Assembly: GCF_004799515.1 (NCBI RefSeq)
Contig: NZ_SSMX01000047.1
Coordinates: forward strand, 1-64,000
Direction: 5' to 3'
Origin: Phenylobacterium sp.
GTDB lineage: Bacteria > Pseudomonadota > Alphaproteobacteria > Caulobacterales > Caulobacteraceae
DNA: 64,000 nt
Made by a program: the position numbers and the translations under genes. The notes beneath the pieces are model-generated. The model saw nothing but the letters and a program-made list of their open reading frames with translations, ran no database searches and was not told the origin of the DNA. Position 1 is the stretch's first letter; each line of letters starts with the position of its first letter. Below, piece after piece: positions 52,835-61,391 of this stretch.

Positions 52835-53815
52835 ATGGCGTCCGGAGACGAAATCCTCGAGGCCGTGACGGCGGACACCATCGCCCACGAGATCGACCGC
52901 GCCTCGAAGCACAGCCTGCCGATCGGCGCGCCCTGCATGAACTGCCACACCGCGCTCGCCGGACCCTGGTGCTACGCCTGCGGCCAGCGGGCGGAGAAGT
53001 TCAACCGCTCCATCTGGCGGCTGATGGGCGAGGCGTTCGAGGGGCTGACCGATCTCGACGGCCGAATCTGGCAGACGTTCCCGCGGCTCATCCTGCGGCC
53101 CGGCAAGCTGACCCGCGACTACCTGGACGGCCACCGCGCCACCCAGGTGCCGCCATTCCGCATCTTCCTGATCGTGCTGCTGCTGGTGTTCTTCGCGGGC
53201 GGGCAAAGCTTCAGTCAGCACAGCCACAACGGCCAGAACGTGAACTTCAAGATCGCGACGCCGGACGACCCGAGCGTCACGGCGAACATGTCGGACAAGG
53301 ACAAGGCCGGCTTCAAGCAAGCCATGGCCCGGCTGCAGGATCTGAAAGACACCGATATCCAGGGCATCGGCATGGAGTCGCCCGGCGCCCGCGCCTTCTG
53401 GGGCGGCCAGATCCGCAAGGCCGCGGCCAATCCCCAAGCCTTCATCGCCTCGGCGGTGGAGTGGGCGCATGAGCTGGCGGTGGTCATGCTGCCGATCGCG
53501 GCCCTGATGTTGTCGGCGCTCTTCCTGTTCAAGAAGAACGTCTACGTTTTCGACCACCTCATCTTCTCCATGCACTCCTTGTCGTTCCAGGGCCTGCTGC
53601 TCTCGGTGGGCTTCTTCGGGGCGATGGCGACGGATGCGGCGTGGAACGTCCTGTGGCTTTCGCCCGTGCACCTCTTCGTCCATATGCGCGGGACGTACCG
53701 GACCAGCGTGATCGGCACTCTGCTGCGGATGTTGATGCTGTTCTTTGTCTCTTCGATCATATTCTCTCTGATGATCGTGGCGCTGATGATGCTCGGCCTG
53801 GCGACGGTCCGATGA
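52835..53815 (+). CDS. DUF3667 membrane protein with N-terminal zinc ribbon
   Basis: The 326-residue protein has a zinc-ribbon-like CMNCHTALAGPWCYACGQ, then a cytoplasmic stretch (RSIWRLMGEAFEGLTDLDGRIWQTFPRLILRPGKLTRDYLDG) characteristic of DUF3667. Five or so membrane helices follow, the first PPFRIFLIVLLLVFF. Family members have no assigned function. It begins 2 bp after the carboxylase beta stop and ends 19 bp before the alpha subunit, so it is translated as part of the carboxylase operon. It could be a membrane assembly or transport partner, or an unrelated insertion into the operon. Confidence 0.82.
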   Translation: MASGDEILEAVTADTIAHEIDRASKHSLPIGAPCMNCHTALAGPWCYACGQRAEKFNRSIWRLMGEAFEGLTDLDGRIWQTFPRLILRPGKLTRDYLDGHRATQVPPFRIFLIVLLLVFFAGGQSFSQHSHNGQNVNFKIATPDDPSVTANMSDKDKAGFKQAMARLQDLKDTDIQGIGMESPGARAFWGGQIRKAAANPQAFIASAVEWAHELAVVMLPIAALMLSALFLFKKNVYVFDHLIFSMHSLSFQGLLLSVGFFGAMATDAAWNVLWLSPVHLFVHMRGTYRTSVIGTLLRMLMLFFVSSIIFSLMIVALMMLGLATVR

Positions 53816-53834
53816 GCCGGCTGGTGAGGCGTTG

Positions 53835-55718
53835 ATGTTCAAGTCCGTCCTGGTCGCCAACCGCGGCGAGATCGCCCGCCGGGTGTTCGCCACCGCGCGT
53901 CGGATGGGGATCGAGACCGTCGCGGTCTACTCCGAGGCCGACGCCGGCGCCGCCCACGTGGCCGACGCCGACCGCGCGGTGCCGATCGGCCCGGCGGCGG
54001 CGCGCGAGAGCTATCTGGTGGGCGACAAGATCATCGCCGCCGCCAAGGCGACCGGCGCCGAGGCCATCCATCCCGGCTACGGCTTCCTGTCGGAGAACGC
54101 CGACTTCGCCGACGCCGTGGTGGCCGCCGGCCTGATCTGGATCGGCCCGCCCAGCGCGGCGATCCGCGCCATGGGGCTGAAGGACGCCGCCAAGGCCCTG
54201 ATGCAGAAGGCCGGCGTGCCGGTGACCCCGGGCTATCTGGGCGAGGACCAGGACGCCGGGGCCCTGGCCCGCGAGGCCGGCCGCATCGGCTATCCGGTGC
54301 TGATCAAGGCGGTGGCCGGCGGCGGCGGCAAGGGCATGCGCAAGGTGGAGGCGGCCGGCGACTTCGAGACCGCCCTTGGCGCGGCCCGGCGCGAGGCCAA
54401 GGCCGCCTTCGGCGACGACCGGGTGTTGCTGGAGACCTATGTCAGCCGCCCGCGCCATATCGAGGTGCAGGTGTTCGGCGACGCCCACGGAAACGTCGTC
54501 CACCTCTACGAGCGCGACTGCTCCCTGCAGCGCCGCCATCAGAAGGTGATCGAGGAGGCCCCGGCGCCCGGCATGGACGCGGCAACCCGCGAGGCCGTCA
54601 CCTCCGCGGCGGTCAAGGCCGCCCAGGCGGTGGGCTATGTCGGCGCCGGCACCGTGGAGTTCATCGCCGACGCCAGCCAGGGCCTGCGCCCCGACCGCAT
54701 CTGGTTCATGGAGATGAACACCCGCCTGCAGGTGGAGCATCCGGTGACCGAGATGGTCACCGGCCTCGACCTGGTGGAATGGCAGTTCCGCGTCGCCGGC
54801 GGCGAGCCCCTGCCGGCCACACAGGCGGAGATCGGCCTCGTTGGCCATGCGGTGGAGGCCCGGCTCTACGCCGAGAGCGTCGACGGCGGCCGCTTCCTGC
54901 CGTCCACCGGGACCCTGGAGCACTTCGTCCTGCCGCCCAACGTGCGCGCCGACACCGGCGTCGAGGAGGGCGGCGAGGTCACGCCCTTCTACGACCCGAT
55001 GATCGCCAAGCTGATCGCCCACGCCGAGACCCGCGAGATGGCGCTGAGCGAGCTGGCCGAGGCCTGCGACGCCGTCGAGGTCTGGCCCGTGAAGACCAAC
55101 GCCGGCTTCCTGGCCCGCTGCCTGGAGGCGCCGGACTTCATCGCCGGCGACCTCGACACCGGCTTCATCGAGCGCAACCTGGCCGAGCTCACCGCCGCGC
55201 CGGAGCCCTCGCCCGCCGCGTTGTCCGCCGCCGCCGAAGCCGCGATGATGGTGGACGAATCCCTCGATCCCGCGCCGTCGCCCTGGCGCGACCTGGCGGG
55301 CTTCCGGCTGAACGCCGAGCCGGAAAGCGCCACCAGGCTCTTCCTGCACGGCAAGCCGGTGATGGCGCGCCTGTCAGAGACCGCCGCCCCGCGCTCGGCG
55401 CTGCTCACCGAGGACGACGAGATCGTGGTCTTCGAGTCCGGCCGGGCCTTCGTCTTCGCCAGCCACCCGCCGCCGGCCGGCGAGGCGGGCGGCGCCTCCG
55501 ACGGCCAGATCCGCTCGCCCATGCCCGGCAAGGTCACCGGTCTTTCGGTCAAGGCCGGCGACAAGGTAACCAAGGGCCAGGGCCTCCTGACCCTCGAGGC
55601 CATGAAGATGGAGCACGCGCTCACCGCGCCCTTCGACGGTACGGTGGAGAGCGTCGCCGTTCAGTTAGGCGCCCAGGTCAGCGAAGGCGCGGTGCTGGCG
55701 AAGCTGACGCCCGCCTAG
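53835..55718 (+). CDS. Acyl-CoA carboxylase alpha subunit (biotin carboxylase plus biotin carrier)
   Basis: The 627-residue protein has biotin carboxylase from residue 1 (FKSVLVANRGEIARRVFATARRMGIETVAVYSEADAGAAHV), the Gly-rich ATP-grasp loop GGGGKGMRKVE and EMNTRLQVEHPVTEMVTGLDLVEWQ. The biotin carrier domain at the C-terminus carries the biotinylation Lys in EAMKMEH. It carboxylates biotin with ATP and bicarbonate, then hands it to the beta subunit. ATG 53835 is preferred over TTG 53832 by the GAGG position. The size is close to LiuD/MCC alpha. Its stop shares CTAG with the convergent XRE gene. Confidence 0.91.
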   Translation: MFKSVLVANRGEIARRVFATARRMGIETVAVYSEADAGAAHVADADRAVPIGPAAARESYLVGDKIIAAAKATGAEAIHPGYGFLSENADFADAVVAAGLIWIGPPSAAIRAMGLKDAAKALMQKAGVPVTPGYLGEDQDAGALAREAGRIGYPVLIKAVAGGGGKGMRKVEAAGDFETALGAARREAKAAFGDDRVLLETYVSRPRHIEVQVFGDAHGNVVHLYERDCSLQRRHQKVIEEAPAPGMDAATREAVTSAAVKAAQAVGYVGAGTVEFIADASQGLRPDRIWFMEMNTRLQVEHPVTEMVTGLDLVEWQFRVAGGEPLPATQAEIGLVGHAVEARLYAESVDGGRFLPSTGTLEHFVLPPNVRADTGVEEGGEVTPFYDPMIAKLIAHAETREMALSELAEACDAVEVWPVKTNAGFLARCLEAPDFIAGDLDTGFIERNLAELTAAPEPSPAALSAAAEAAMMVDESLDPAPSPWRDLAGFRLNAEPESATRLFLHGKPVMARLSETAAPRSALLTEDDEIVVFESGRAFVFASHPPPAGEAGGASDGQIRSPMPGKVTGLSVKAGDKVTKGQGLLTLEAMKMEHALTAPFDGTVESVAVQLGAQVSEGAVLAKLTPA

Positions 55719-56512
55719 GGCCGCGCATAGGCGGCGGCGGTCGCCGCGTCGGCCGGCAGGAAGGTCTCCAGCGCCAGTTCGGCCAGGGTGACGTCGCGCG
55801 GCGTGCCGAACACCGTGGTCGTGGAAATGAAGCTCAGCAGGCCGCCGCCGCTCGTCCGCAGACGGAGCGGCACAGCGACGCCGCCCAGGTCATCGCTGGC
55901 GTCCTCGCCGGGATCGTCCACCGGGTAGGCGCTGACTTCCGCCTCCAGCGCCGCCAGCACAGGATCGGCGGTGGCCTCGATCTGGGCATGGAGGTTGTGC
56001 AGCAGGTGGGCGCGCCATTGCGCCAGGTTGGCGATGCGCGGGGCCAGGCCCTTAGGGTGCAGCGCCAGCCGCAGGGCGTTCACCGGCCCCGCCGTCAACT
56101 CCGGATCGACGCCCTGCAGCAGCGACGGGATGGCGTTGTTGGCGGCGATCACCTGCCAGTGCCGATCGACCACCAGGGCCGGCCACGGCTCATGGCCCGC
56201 CAGCACCAGGTCGATCGCCCGCCGCGCGCCGGCCAGCGCCGGGTCGTCCAGCGCCCGCTCCGCATAGGCCGGCGCATAGCCCGCCGACAGCAGGAGGACG
56301 TTCCGGGCGCGCAGGGGCACGTCGAGCTGTTCGGCCAGGTGCAGCACCATCTCGCGGCTCGGCTGGGCGCGGCCGGTCTCGACGAAGCTCAGGTGCCGGG
56401 TGGAGACGCCTGCGTCGAGCGCCAGGTCCATCTGGCTCAGCCGGCGCCGCTCGCGCCACTCGCGCAGCAGAGGGCCGACCGCCGGGGAGGTTCGGGCTTG
56501 GGCTGGGCTCAT
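55715..56512 (-). CDS. XRE regulator with MmyB-like ligand domain
   Basis: The 265-residue protein has an N-terminal HTH (GPLLREWRERRRLSQMDLALDAGVSTRHLSFVETGRAQPSREMVLHLAEQLDVPLR). The MmyB-like domain follows, with ALVVDRHWQVIAANNAIPSLL and NALRLALHPKGLAPRIANLAQWRAHLL. The latter is a PAS-like sensor in this family. It is divergent from the alpha/beta hydrolase gene, the usual arrangement for these regulators and their single target. The convergent end overlaps the carboxylase alpha stop by 4 bases. Confidence 0.88.
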   Translation of the reverse strand: MSPAQARTSPAVGPLLREWRERRRLSQMDLALDAGVSTRHLSFVETGRAQPSREMVLHLAEQLDVPLRARNVLLLSAGYAPAYAERALDDPALAGARRAIDLVLAGHEPWPALVVDRHWQVIAANNAIPSLLQGVDPELTAGPVNALRLALHPKGLAPRIANLAQWRAHLLHNLHAQIEATADPVLAALEAEVSAYPVDDPGEDASDDLGGVAVPLRLRTSGGGLLSFISTTTVFGTPRDVTLAELALETFLPADAATAAAYARP

Positions 56513-56564
56513 GGTCCGCTCCGCGTTTGCCGGCCGATCTAAGCCGCCTGCGGACGGCGAAGCC

Positions 56565-56581
56565 ATTACCTGGCGCGTAAT
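56565..56581. promoter_or_regulatory. Candidate operator in the XRE-hydrolase divergent gap
   Basis: ATTAC-ctggcgc-GTAAT is a 17-bp dyad with 5-bp arms, located between the two divergent starts. It is the only clear symmetry in the roughly 120-bp gap and could bind the XRE regulator. The arms are short, so confidence is low. Confidence 0.35.
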
Positions 56582-56635
56582 CGACGTCATGACCCGGCGG
56601 TGGTGGGCTTGGGGCGTCAACCGAAAGGAGCCCCC

Positions 56636-57478
56636 ATGAACGCCCCCCTGAAAACGATCGCCGCTCACTATCCGGCCGCCATCCAGACCGCCGACGGCCT
56701 GGCCCTGGCCTATGAGAGCTGGGGCGATGGCCCGCCCATCGTGCTGGTGAGCAGCTGGGCTATGCAGATGGCCATGTGGCGCCAGCAGATCCCGGCGCTC
56801 ACCGACGCCGGCTTCCGCGCCGTGGCCTTCGACCGCCGCGGCCACGGCCGCTCCGGCGGCAATGGCCAAGGCTACGACATCGACACCCTGGCCGACGACC
56901 TGGCCGCGGTGATCGACCAGCTCGACCTGAAGGACGCGGTCCTGGTCGGCCACTCCATGGCCGGCGCGGAAATCTCCCGCTACCTCAGCCGCCACGGCTC
57001 AGGACGGGTGGTGAAGGTGGTGCTGCTGGCGCCGGCCACGCCTTGCCTGGTCAAGGCCGACGACAACCCGCTAGGCCTCGACCCCGAACTGGTCGCCCAG
57101 AGCCGGGCGGCCATGCGGGCCGACTTCACCGCCTGGGTGGCCGACAACGCCGGGCCCTTCTTCACGCCAGACACCCCGGAGCCCACGATGCGCTGGCTGA
57201 TCGACATGCTGCTGGACTGTCCGCTCAGCGTCGCCATGGCCACCCTGATTGCCTACTTCGACGTCGATTTCCGGGACGATATGCGGGCCATCGATGTCCC
57301 GGCGCTGATCGTGCACGGCGACGTGGACGCCTCGGCGCCCCTGGAGATCACCGGCCAGCCCACGGCAGCGCTGATCCCCGGGGCGAAGCTGCAGGTGCTG
57401 AAGGGCGCGCCGCACGGCCTCTTCCTGACCCACGCCGAGGCGGTGAACCGGGCGATCGTCGACTTCGCGAAGGCCTGA
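56636..57478 (+). CDS. Alpha/beta hydrolase (haloperoxidase-like)
   Basis: The 280-residue soluble hydrolase has the FDRRGHGRSGG strand-turn. The nucleophile elbow is VLVGHSMAGAEISRYLSRHG (Ser in GHSMAG), the acid Asp lies in LIVHGDVDASAPLE and the His in GAPHGLFLTHAEAV. It resembles cofactor-free haloperoxidase/esterase enzymes. AAGGAG precedes ATG 56636. It is the likely target of the divergent MmyB-type regulator. The substrate is not known. Confidence 0.87.
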   Translation: MNAPLKTIAAHYPAAIQTADGLALAYESWGDGPPIVLVSSWAMQMAMWRQQIPALTDAGFRAVAFDRRGHGRSGGNGQGYDIDTLADDLAAVIDQLDLKDAVLVGHSMAGAEISRYLSRHGSGRVVKVVLLAPATPCLVKADDNPLGLDPELVAQSRAAMRADFTAWVADNAGPFFTPDTPEPTMRWLIDMLLDCPLSVAMATLIAYFDVDFRDDMRAIDVPALIVHGDVDASAPLEITGQPTAALIPGAKLQVLKGAPHGLFLTHAEAVNRAIVDFAKA

Positions 57479-57496
57479 TCCCCCAGGCCTGAAGCG

Positions 57497-58801
57497 TCAG
57501 TCGCGGCGGAGCAGGGCCACCGTGCCCTGCCCGCCATCGGCGCAGATCGAGACGATGGCGTGCGCGCCCGACGGCATCGCGGACAGTTCCTTCACCGCCT
57601 GGCTGAGGATGCGCGCGCCGGTGGCCCCGAATGGGTGGCCGATGGCGGTCGAGCCGCCGTTCGGGTTCAGCCGGTCCATGGGGAAGGCGCCGAGCTTGGC
57701 GGTGACCTTGGCCTTGGTCTTCAGGAATTCCGGGTCCTGCAGCGCCTTGATGTGGCTGGCGACCTGGGCGGTGAAGGCCTCGTGCAGCTCCCAGAGCGCG
57801 ACATCCTCATAGGTCAGGCCGTTTCGGGCGAGCAGCCTCGGGATCGCATAGGCCGGCGCCATCAAGAGGTACTCGTTGAAGAGGTCGATGGCGTTGGCCT
57901 CATAGTCCACCAGCCGCGCACGGGGCGTCTCGGCCGGCAAGCGCTTCAGCCCCTCGGCGGTCGCCACCCACATGGCCGCCGCTCCATCGGTGAGCGGGCT
58001 GGAATTGCCGGCGGTCAAGGTGCCGTGGCCGCTGGTGCGGTCGAAGGCCGGCTTCAGCTTGCCCAGAGCCTCCAGGCTGGAGTCCGGACGGACGAGGCCG
58101 TCGCGGCCGATCTCGTCCAGGCGCAGCACCAGGTCGTCGAAGAAGCCCGCCGCCCAGCCGGCGGCGGCGTGCTTGTGACTGGCCAGCGCCAGCTCGTCCT
58201 GCTGCTCGCGGCTGATGGCCCAGCCCTTGGCCATGTCCTCGGTGTGCTCGCCCATCGACTTGCCGGTGGCGCGGTTCTTGATCTCGGGGATGAACAGGCG
58301 GACGTCGCTGAGCTTGGTGGCGGTCAGCGCCGACCAGCGCTGGCCGCCGGTCTTGGCTTCCATGAACTTGCGCAGGTCGTCGGACAAACCCTGCGACAGG
58401 CCGATCTGGATGCGGCTCATCGCCTCCGCCCCGCCGACCAGGGCGAGGCTGCGGCCGACGCGATCGTCCAGCATGCCGCCGGCCTGGAACGCGCCCATCA
58501 TCGAGGTGGAGCAGGCCATGATCGTCGAGGACGCCGGGACGGTCGGGTCGCCGCCCGCCGAGATCAGCGCCTCGCGCGCCAGGTTGGAGATAGTGAGGTT
58601 GGGGATCACCGCGCCCCAGTTCATCAGGTCCGGCCGCCCGCCCCGCGCGAGCATGGCCTTCACCACCGGCACGGAGAGGTCGAGCGCATCCTTCTTCGCC
58701 AGCGCCCCGCCCGCCTTGGCGAAGGGCGTGCGCAGGCCGGACGCGAACCAGATGTCCGGCCGCCCGGTTGAGGTTGAAGTCTTCGCCGCCGCCCGCGCCA
58801 T
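57497..58801 (-). CDS. Acetyl-CoA acetyltransferase / 3-ketoacyl-CoA thiolase
   Basis: The 434-residue thiolase has the acyl-Cys in TIMACSTSMMGAFQ, the catalytic His in NPNGGSTAIGHPFGATGAR and the C-terminal Cys in ICADGGQGTVALL. FadI-like features include WELHEAFTAQV. It cleaves 3-ketoacyl-CoA or condenses acetyl-CoA. ATG 58801 is chosen because GGGAG lies seven bases upstream; ATG 58807 is only one base from it. It is on the same strand as the CoA-transferase but separated by a palindromic element. Confidence 0.9.
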   Translation of the reverse strand: MARAAAKTSTSTGRPDIWFASGLRTPFAKAGGALAKKDALDLSVPVVKAMLARGGRPDLMNWGAVIPNLTISNLAREALISAGGDPTVPASSTIMACSTSMMGAFQAGGMLDDRVGRSLALVGGAEAMSRIQIGLSQGLSDDLRKFMEAKTGGQRWSALTATKLSDVRLFIPEIKNRATGKSMGEHTEDMAKGWAISREQQDELALASHKHAAAGWAAGFFDDLVLRLDEIGRDGLVRPDSSLEALGKLKPAFDRTSGHGTLTAGNSSPLTDGAAAMWVATAEGLKRLPAETPRARLVDYEANAIDLFNEYLLMAPAYAIPRLLARNGLTYEDVALWELHEAFTAQVASHIKALQDPEFLKTKAKVTAKLGAFPMDRLNPNGGSTAIGHPFGATGARILSQAVKELSAMPSGAHAIVSICADGGQGTVALLRRD

Positions 58802-58857
58802 GCCCATGCTCCCTTGATCGTCCCGCTAAGATGGGCTCGAAGCGCATCATTTTCACC

Positions 58858-58969
58858 CGTCATCCTCCGGTCGCGCGAAGACGCGATCTGGGGGACCCAA
58901 GCGGCCTCGCCGCCCCTCGCAACCCAGCTTGGGTCCCCAGATCAGCCTGCGGCTGACCGGAGGATGACG
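58858..58969. repeat. 112-bp palindromic element between thiolase and CoA-transferase genes
   Basis: Perfect 15-bp ends CGTCATCCTCCGGTC (58858-58872) and GACCGGAGGATGACG (58955-58969) enclose a second pair (58885-58902 with 58927-58943) that pairs with one bulged base. Together they fold into a long hairpin. It carries no gene and resembles interspersed palindromes of alphaproteobacteria. Its GTCATCC ends match the start of the 49371 element. Confidence 0.72.
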
Positions 58970-58979
58970 ATCGAGGGGA

Positions 58980-60188
58980 TCAGGCCACCACGCCCTGGTC
59001 GTGCAGCCGGCCGATCTCGCCGGACGGCAGGCCGAGGACTTCGGCCAGGACCTCGTCGGTGTGCTGCCCCAGACGCGGTGCTGGCCGCGCGTCCTGGCGC
59101 GCGTCCTGCGGGATGGTCGCCATGGCGCCAGGCGCGGGATAGCTGAGGCCGCTCGGATGGCGGAGGGTCTGGAAGGCGGGGTTGTCCTTGTAGAGCCTGG
59201 GGTCCTCCAGCGCCGCCTCCAGCGGCTGGTAGGCGCCCCAGGTGACGCCGCCGGCGTCGAAGGCCGGGGCCAGCTCGGCGGCGGTCTTGGCGGCGAAGGC
59301 GCGCTCGACCAGCGGATAGAGCCGGGCGCGGTGGGTGAAGCGCAGCCCCTCGTCGGCGGCGAAGGAGACGCCGAGCTCGGCCTCCAGCGCGGCGACCTCG
59401 CCGGGGAGGCCCAGCGCCTCCAACGCCTTGCTCCACTGCCTGGGCGTGATCGCCAGCAGCATCAGGGTCTTGCCGTCGCGGGTGACGAAGTCGCGGCCGA
59501 AGGCGCCGAAGATGTCGTTGCCCATCCGCGGCCGTTGCCGGCCGCTCAGCAGCGTCTCCGCCGCAAAGCCCAGGTTGGCCATGGTGGCCGCGCCCACGTC
59601 GGAGAGCGGCACGCGCAGCTCGCGGCCCTGCCCGTCACGGGTCCTAGCCAACAGGGCCGCGACAAGGCCGAAGGCGCAATAGGCGCCGGTCAAGAGGTCC
59701 CAGGCGGCCAGCACGTGGTTCACGGGCCTCGGATCGTCCTGCGGCCCGGTCATCTGCGGCAGGCCGAGGGCGGCGTTGATCGTGTAGTCCATGCCCTGGG
59801 AGCCGTCGGCCCAGCCCATGACGCGCACGCAGACCAGGTCTTCGCGCAGCTTGCGAAGGGTCTCGTAGGCCAGGAAGCCCTCGGCGGGGAAGTTGGTGAC
59901 GAAGAGGCCGCCGTCGGCGCCGGGCGCGGTCGCCAGCCGCTGGGCGATCTCGCGGCCCTCGGGGCTTGCGAGATTGAGCGCCACCGACTTCTTGCCCTTG
60001 TTCAGCCCCTCCCAATAGAGGCTGGAGCCGTTGTCGGCCAAGGGCCAGCGGCGGAAGTCCGGCCCGCCGCCGATCTGGTCGAAGCGGATCACCTCAGCGC
60101 CCATCTGCGCCAGGTAGAGCCCGCAGGTCGGTGCGGCCACAAAGGCCGAGCCCTCCACCACGCGCAGGCCTTTCAGGAGGTCGTACAT
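58980..60188 (-). CDS. CaiB/BaiF class III CoA-transferase
   Basis: The 402-residue protein starts LLKGLRVVEGSAFVAAPTCGLYLAQMGAEVIRFD, the class III opening, with NLASPEGREIAQRL and the GLFVTNFP segment following. The Asp in LAAWDLLTGAYCAFGLVAALLAR is in the position used for the acyl-enzyme intermediate. It should move CoA between two carboxylic acids or act as a racemase. AAGGGGAT precedes ATG 60188. The acids are unknown; its neighbours suggest fatty or branched acid catabolism. Confidence 0.9.
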   Translation of the reverse strand: MYDLLKGLRVVEGSAFVAAPTCGLYLAQMGAEVIRFDQIGGGPDFRRWPLADNGSSLYWEGLNKGKKSVALNLASPEGREIAQRLATAPGADGGLFVTNFPAEGFLAYETLRKLREDLVCVRVMGWADGSQGMDYTINAALGLPQMTGPQDDPRPVNHVLAAWDLLTGAYCAFGLVAALLARTRDGQGRELRVPLSDVGAATMANLGFAAETLLSGRQRPRMGNDIFGAFGRDFVTRDGKTLMLLAITPRQWSKALEALGLPGEVAALEAELGVSFAADEGLRFTHRARLYPLVERAFAAKTAAELAPAFDAGGVTWGAYQPLEAALEDPRLYKDNPAFQTLRHPSGLSYPAPGAMATIPQDARQDARPAPRLGQHTDEVLAEVLGLPSGEIGRLHDQGVVA

Positions 60189-60226
60189 CTATCCCCTTGT
60201 CCGCTCGTCCCGGCGAAGTTTTGGAG

Positions 60227-61156
60227 TCACCCGATCAGGTCCCCGACCTCCTTGACCTCCTCGGGCGTCAGCGCCCAGCCGGAAGTGGCGGCGTTGGTCC
60301 GGACCTGGTCGGGGCTGGTGGCGCCGGCGATCACCGAGGAGACGACCTCGTGGCCCAGCAGCCAGGCGAAGGCCAGCTCCAGGATCGTGTGGCCGCGCTC
60401 TTCAGCCCAGCGCTCCAGCTTCTCGACCTTGTCGAAGTTCTTGTCGCTCATCGCCGCCGCGCCGCGGGCGCCCCAGGCCGCCAGGCGGGTGCCTTCCGGC
60501 GGCTTCTCGCCGCGCCGGTACTTGCCGCTCAAGAGGCCCGACGCCAGCGGGAAGAACGGCAGGAAGCCTAGGCCGAAGTGCTCGCAGGCCGGCAACACCT
60601 CGAACTCCACCTTCCGCTCCAGCAGGGAATAGAGGTTCTGGGCGCTGACGAAGCGGGTGGCGCCGGCCGCCGTCCAGTCGGCGTCGGCGATCTGCCAGCC
60701 GGTGAAGTTGGAGTTACCGATGTAGCGGACCTTGCCCTGGGTCACGAGGTCGTCGAGGGCGCGCAGGGTCTCCTCGATCGGTGTGTCGGCGTCGGGGGCG
60801 TGGAACTGGTAGAGGTCGATCCAGTCGGTCTTCAGCCGCGTCAGGCTGTCCTCCACCGCGCGCATGATCCAGCGGCGCGAGCCGCCCATGCGGCGCGGGT
60901 CGTCGCCGATCTTCATGCCGAACTTGGTGGCCAGCACGATATCGCCGCGCCGCTTGCCGAGCGCCTTGCCGAGGAACTCCTCGGACTTGGTCCCCCCGTA
61001 GATGTCGGCGGTGTCGAAGAGGGTGATGCCGGCGTCTATGGCCGCGCCCACCACCGCGTCGGTCTCCTTCTCGTCGATGCGCATGCCGAAGTTGTTGCAG
61101 CCCAGTCCCACCTCGCTGACCTTCAGGCCCGAGGTTCCCAGCCGGCGCAGCTTCAT
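60227..61156 (-). CDS. Aldo/keto reductase
   Basis: The 309-residue barrel enzyme has the catalytic tetrad Asp and Tyr in FDTADIYG, Lys in VLATKFGM and His in DLYQFHAPDAD. NADPH-binding segments are YIGNSNFTGWQI and SSVIAGATSPDQVRTNA. It resembles the AKR subfamily that includes YajO/Tas-type reductases. GGGAGAG precedes ATG 61156. The upstream in-frame extension is non-conserved. The substrate is not predictable. Confidence 0.9.
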   Translation of the reverse strand: MKLRRLGTSGLKVSEVGLGCNNFGMRIDEKETDAVVGAAIDAGITLFDTADIYGGTKSEEFLGKALGKRRGDIVLATKFGMKIGDDPRRMGGSRRWIMRAVEDSLTRLKTDWIDLYQFHAPDADTPIEETLRALDDLVTQGKVRYIGNSNFTGWQIADADWTAAGATRFVSAQNLYSLLERKVEFEVLPACEHFGLGFLPFFPLASGLLSGKYRRGEKPPEGTRLAAWGARGAAAMSDKNFDKVEKLERWAEERGHTILELAFAWLLGHEVVSSVIAGATSPDQVRTNAATSGWALTPEEVKEVGDLIG

Positions 61157-61391
61157 CGTCGTCTCTCCCAGGTTCGTTAAGGGCCGAGCGGCGACCCAGC
61201 GTCCGGCGCGGCGGGACCCTAGCCCGCCGGCCCGCCCGAGCGGAAGCGGCCAATCGGGCGCCCGCGCGGGGGCCGCCTCTTCACGGTTCAGAAAGCTTGA
61301 CGCGCAATTCACTAGGTTTGTTGGGGATATCGCAAGTGTCCGGTCCGTAAGGTCACGATCCCAAAAGGTTTTTTGGCGGACGGTTTAAGCC

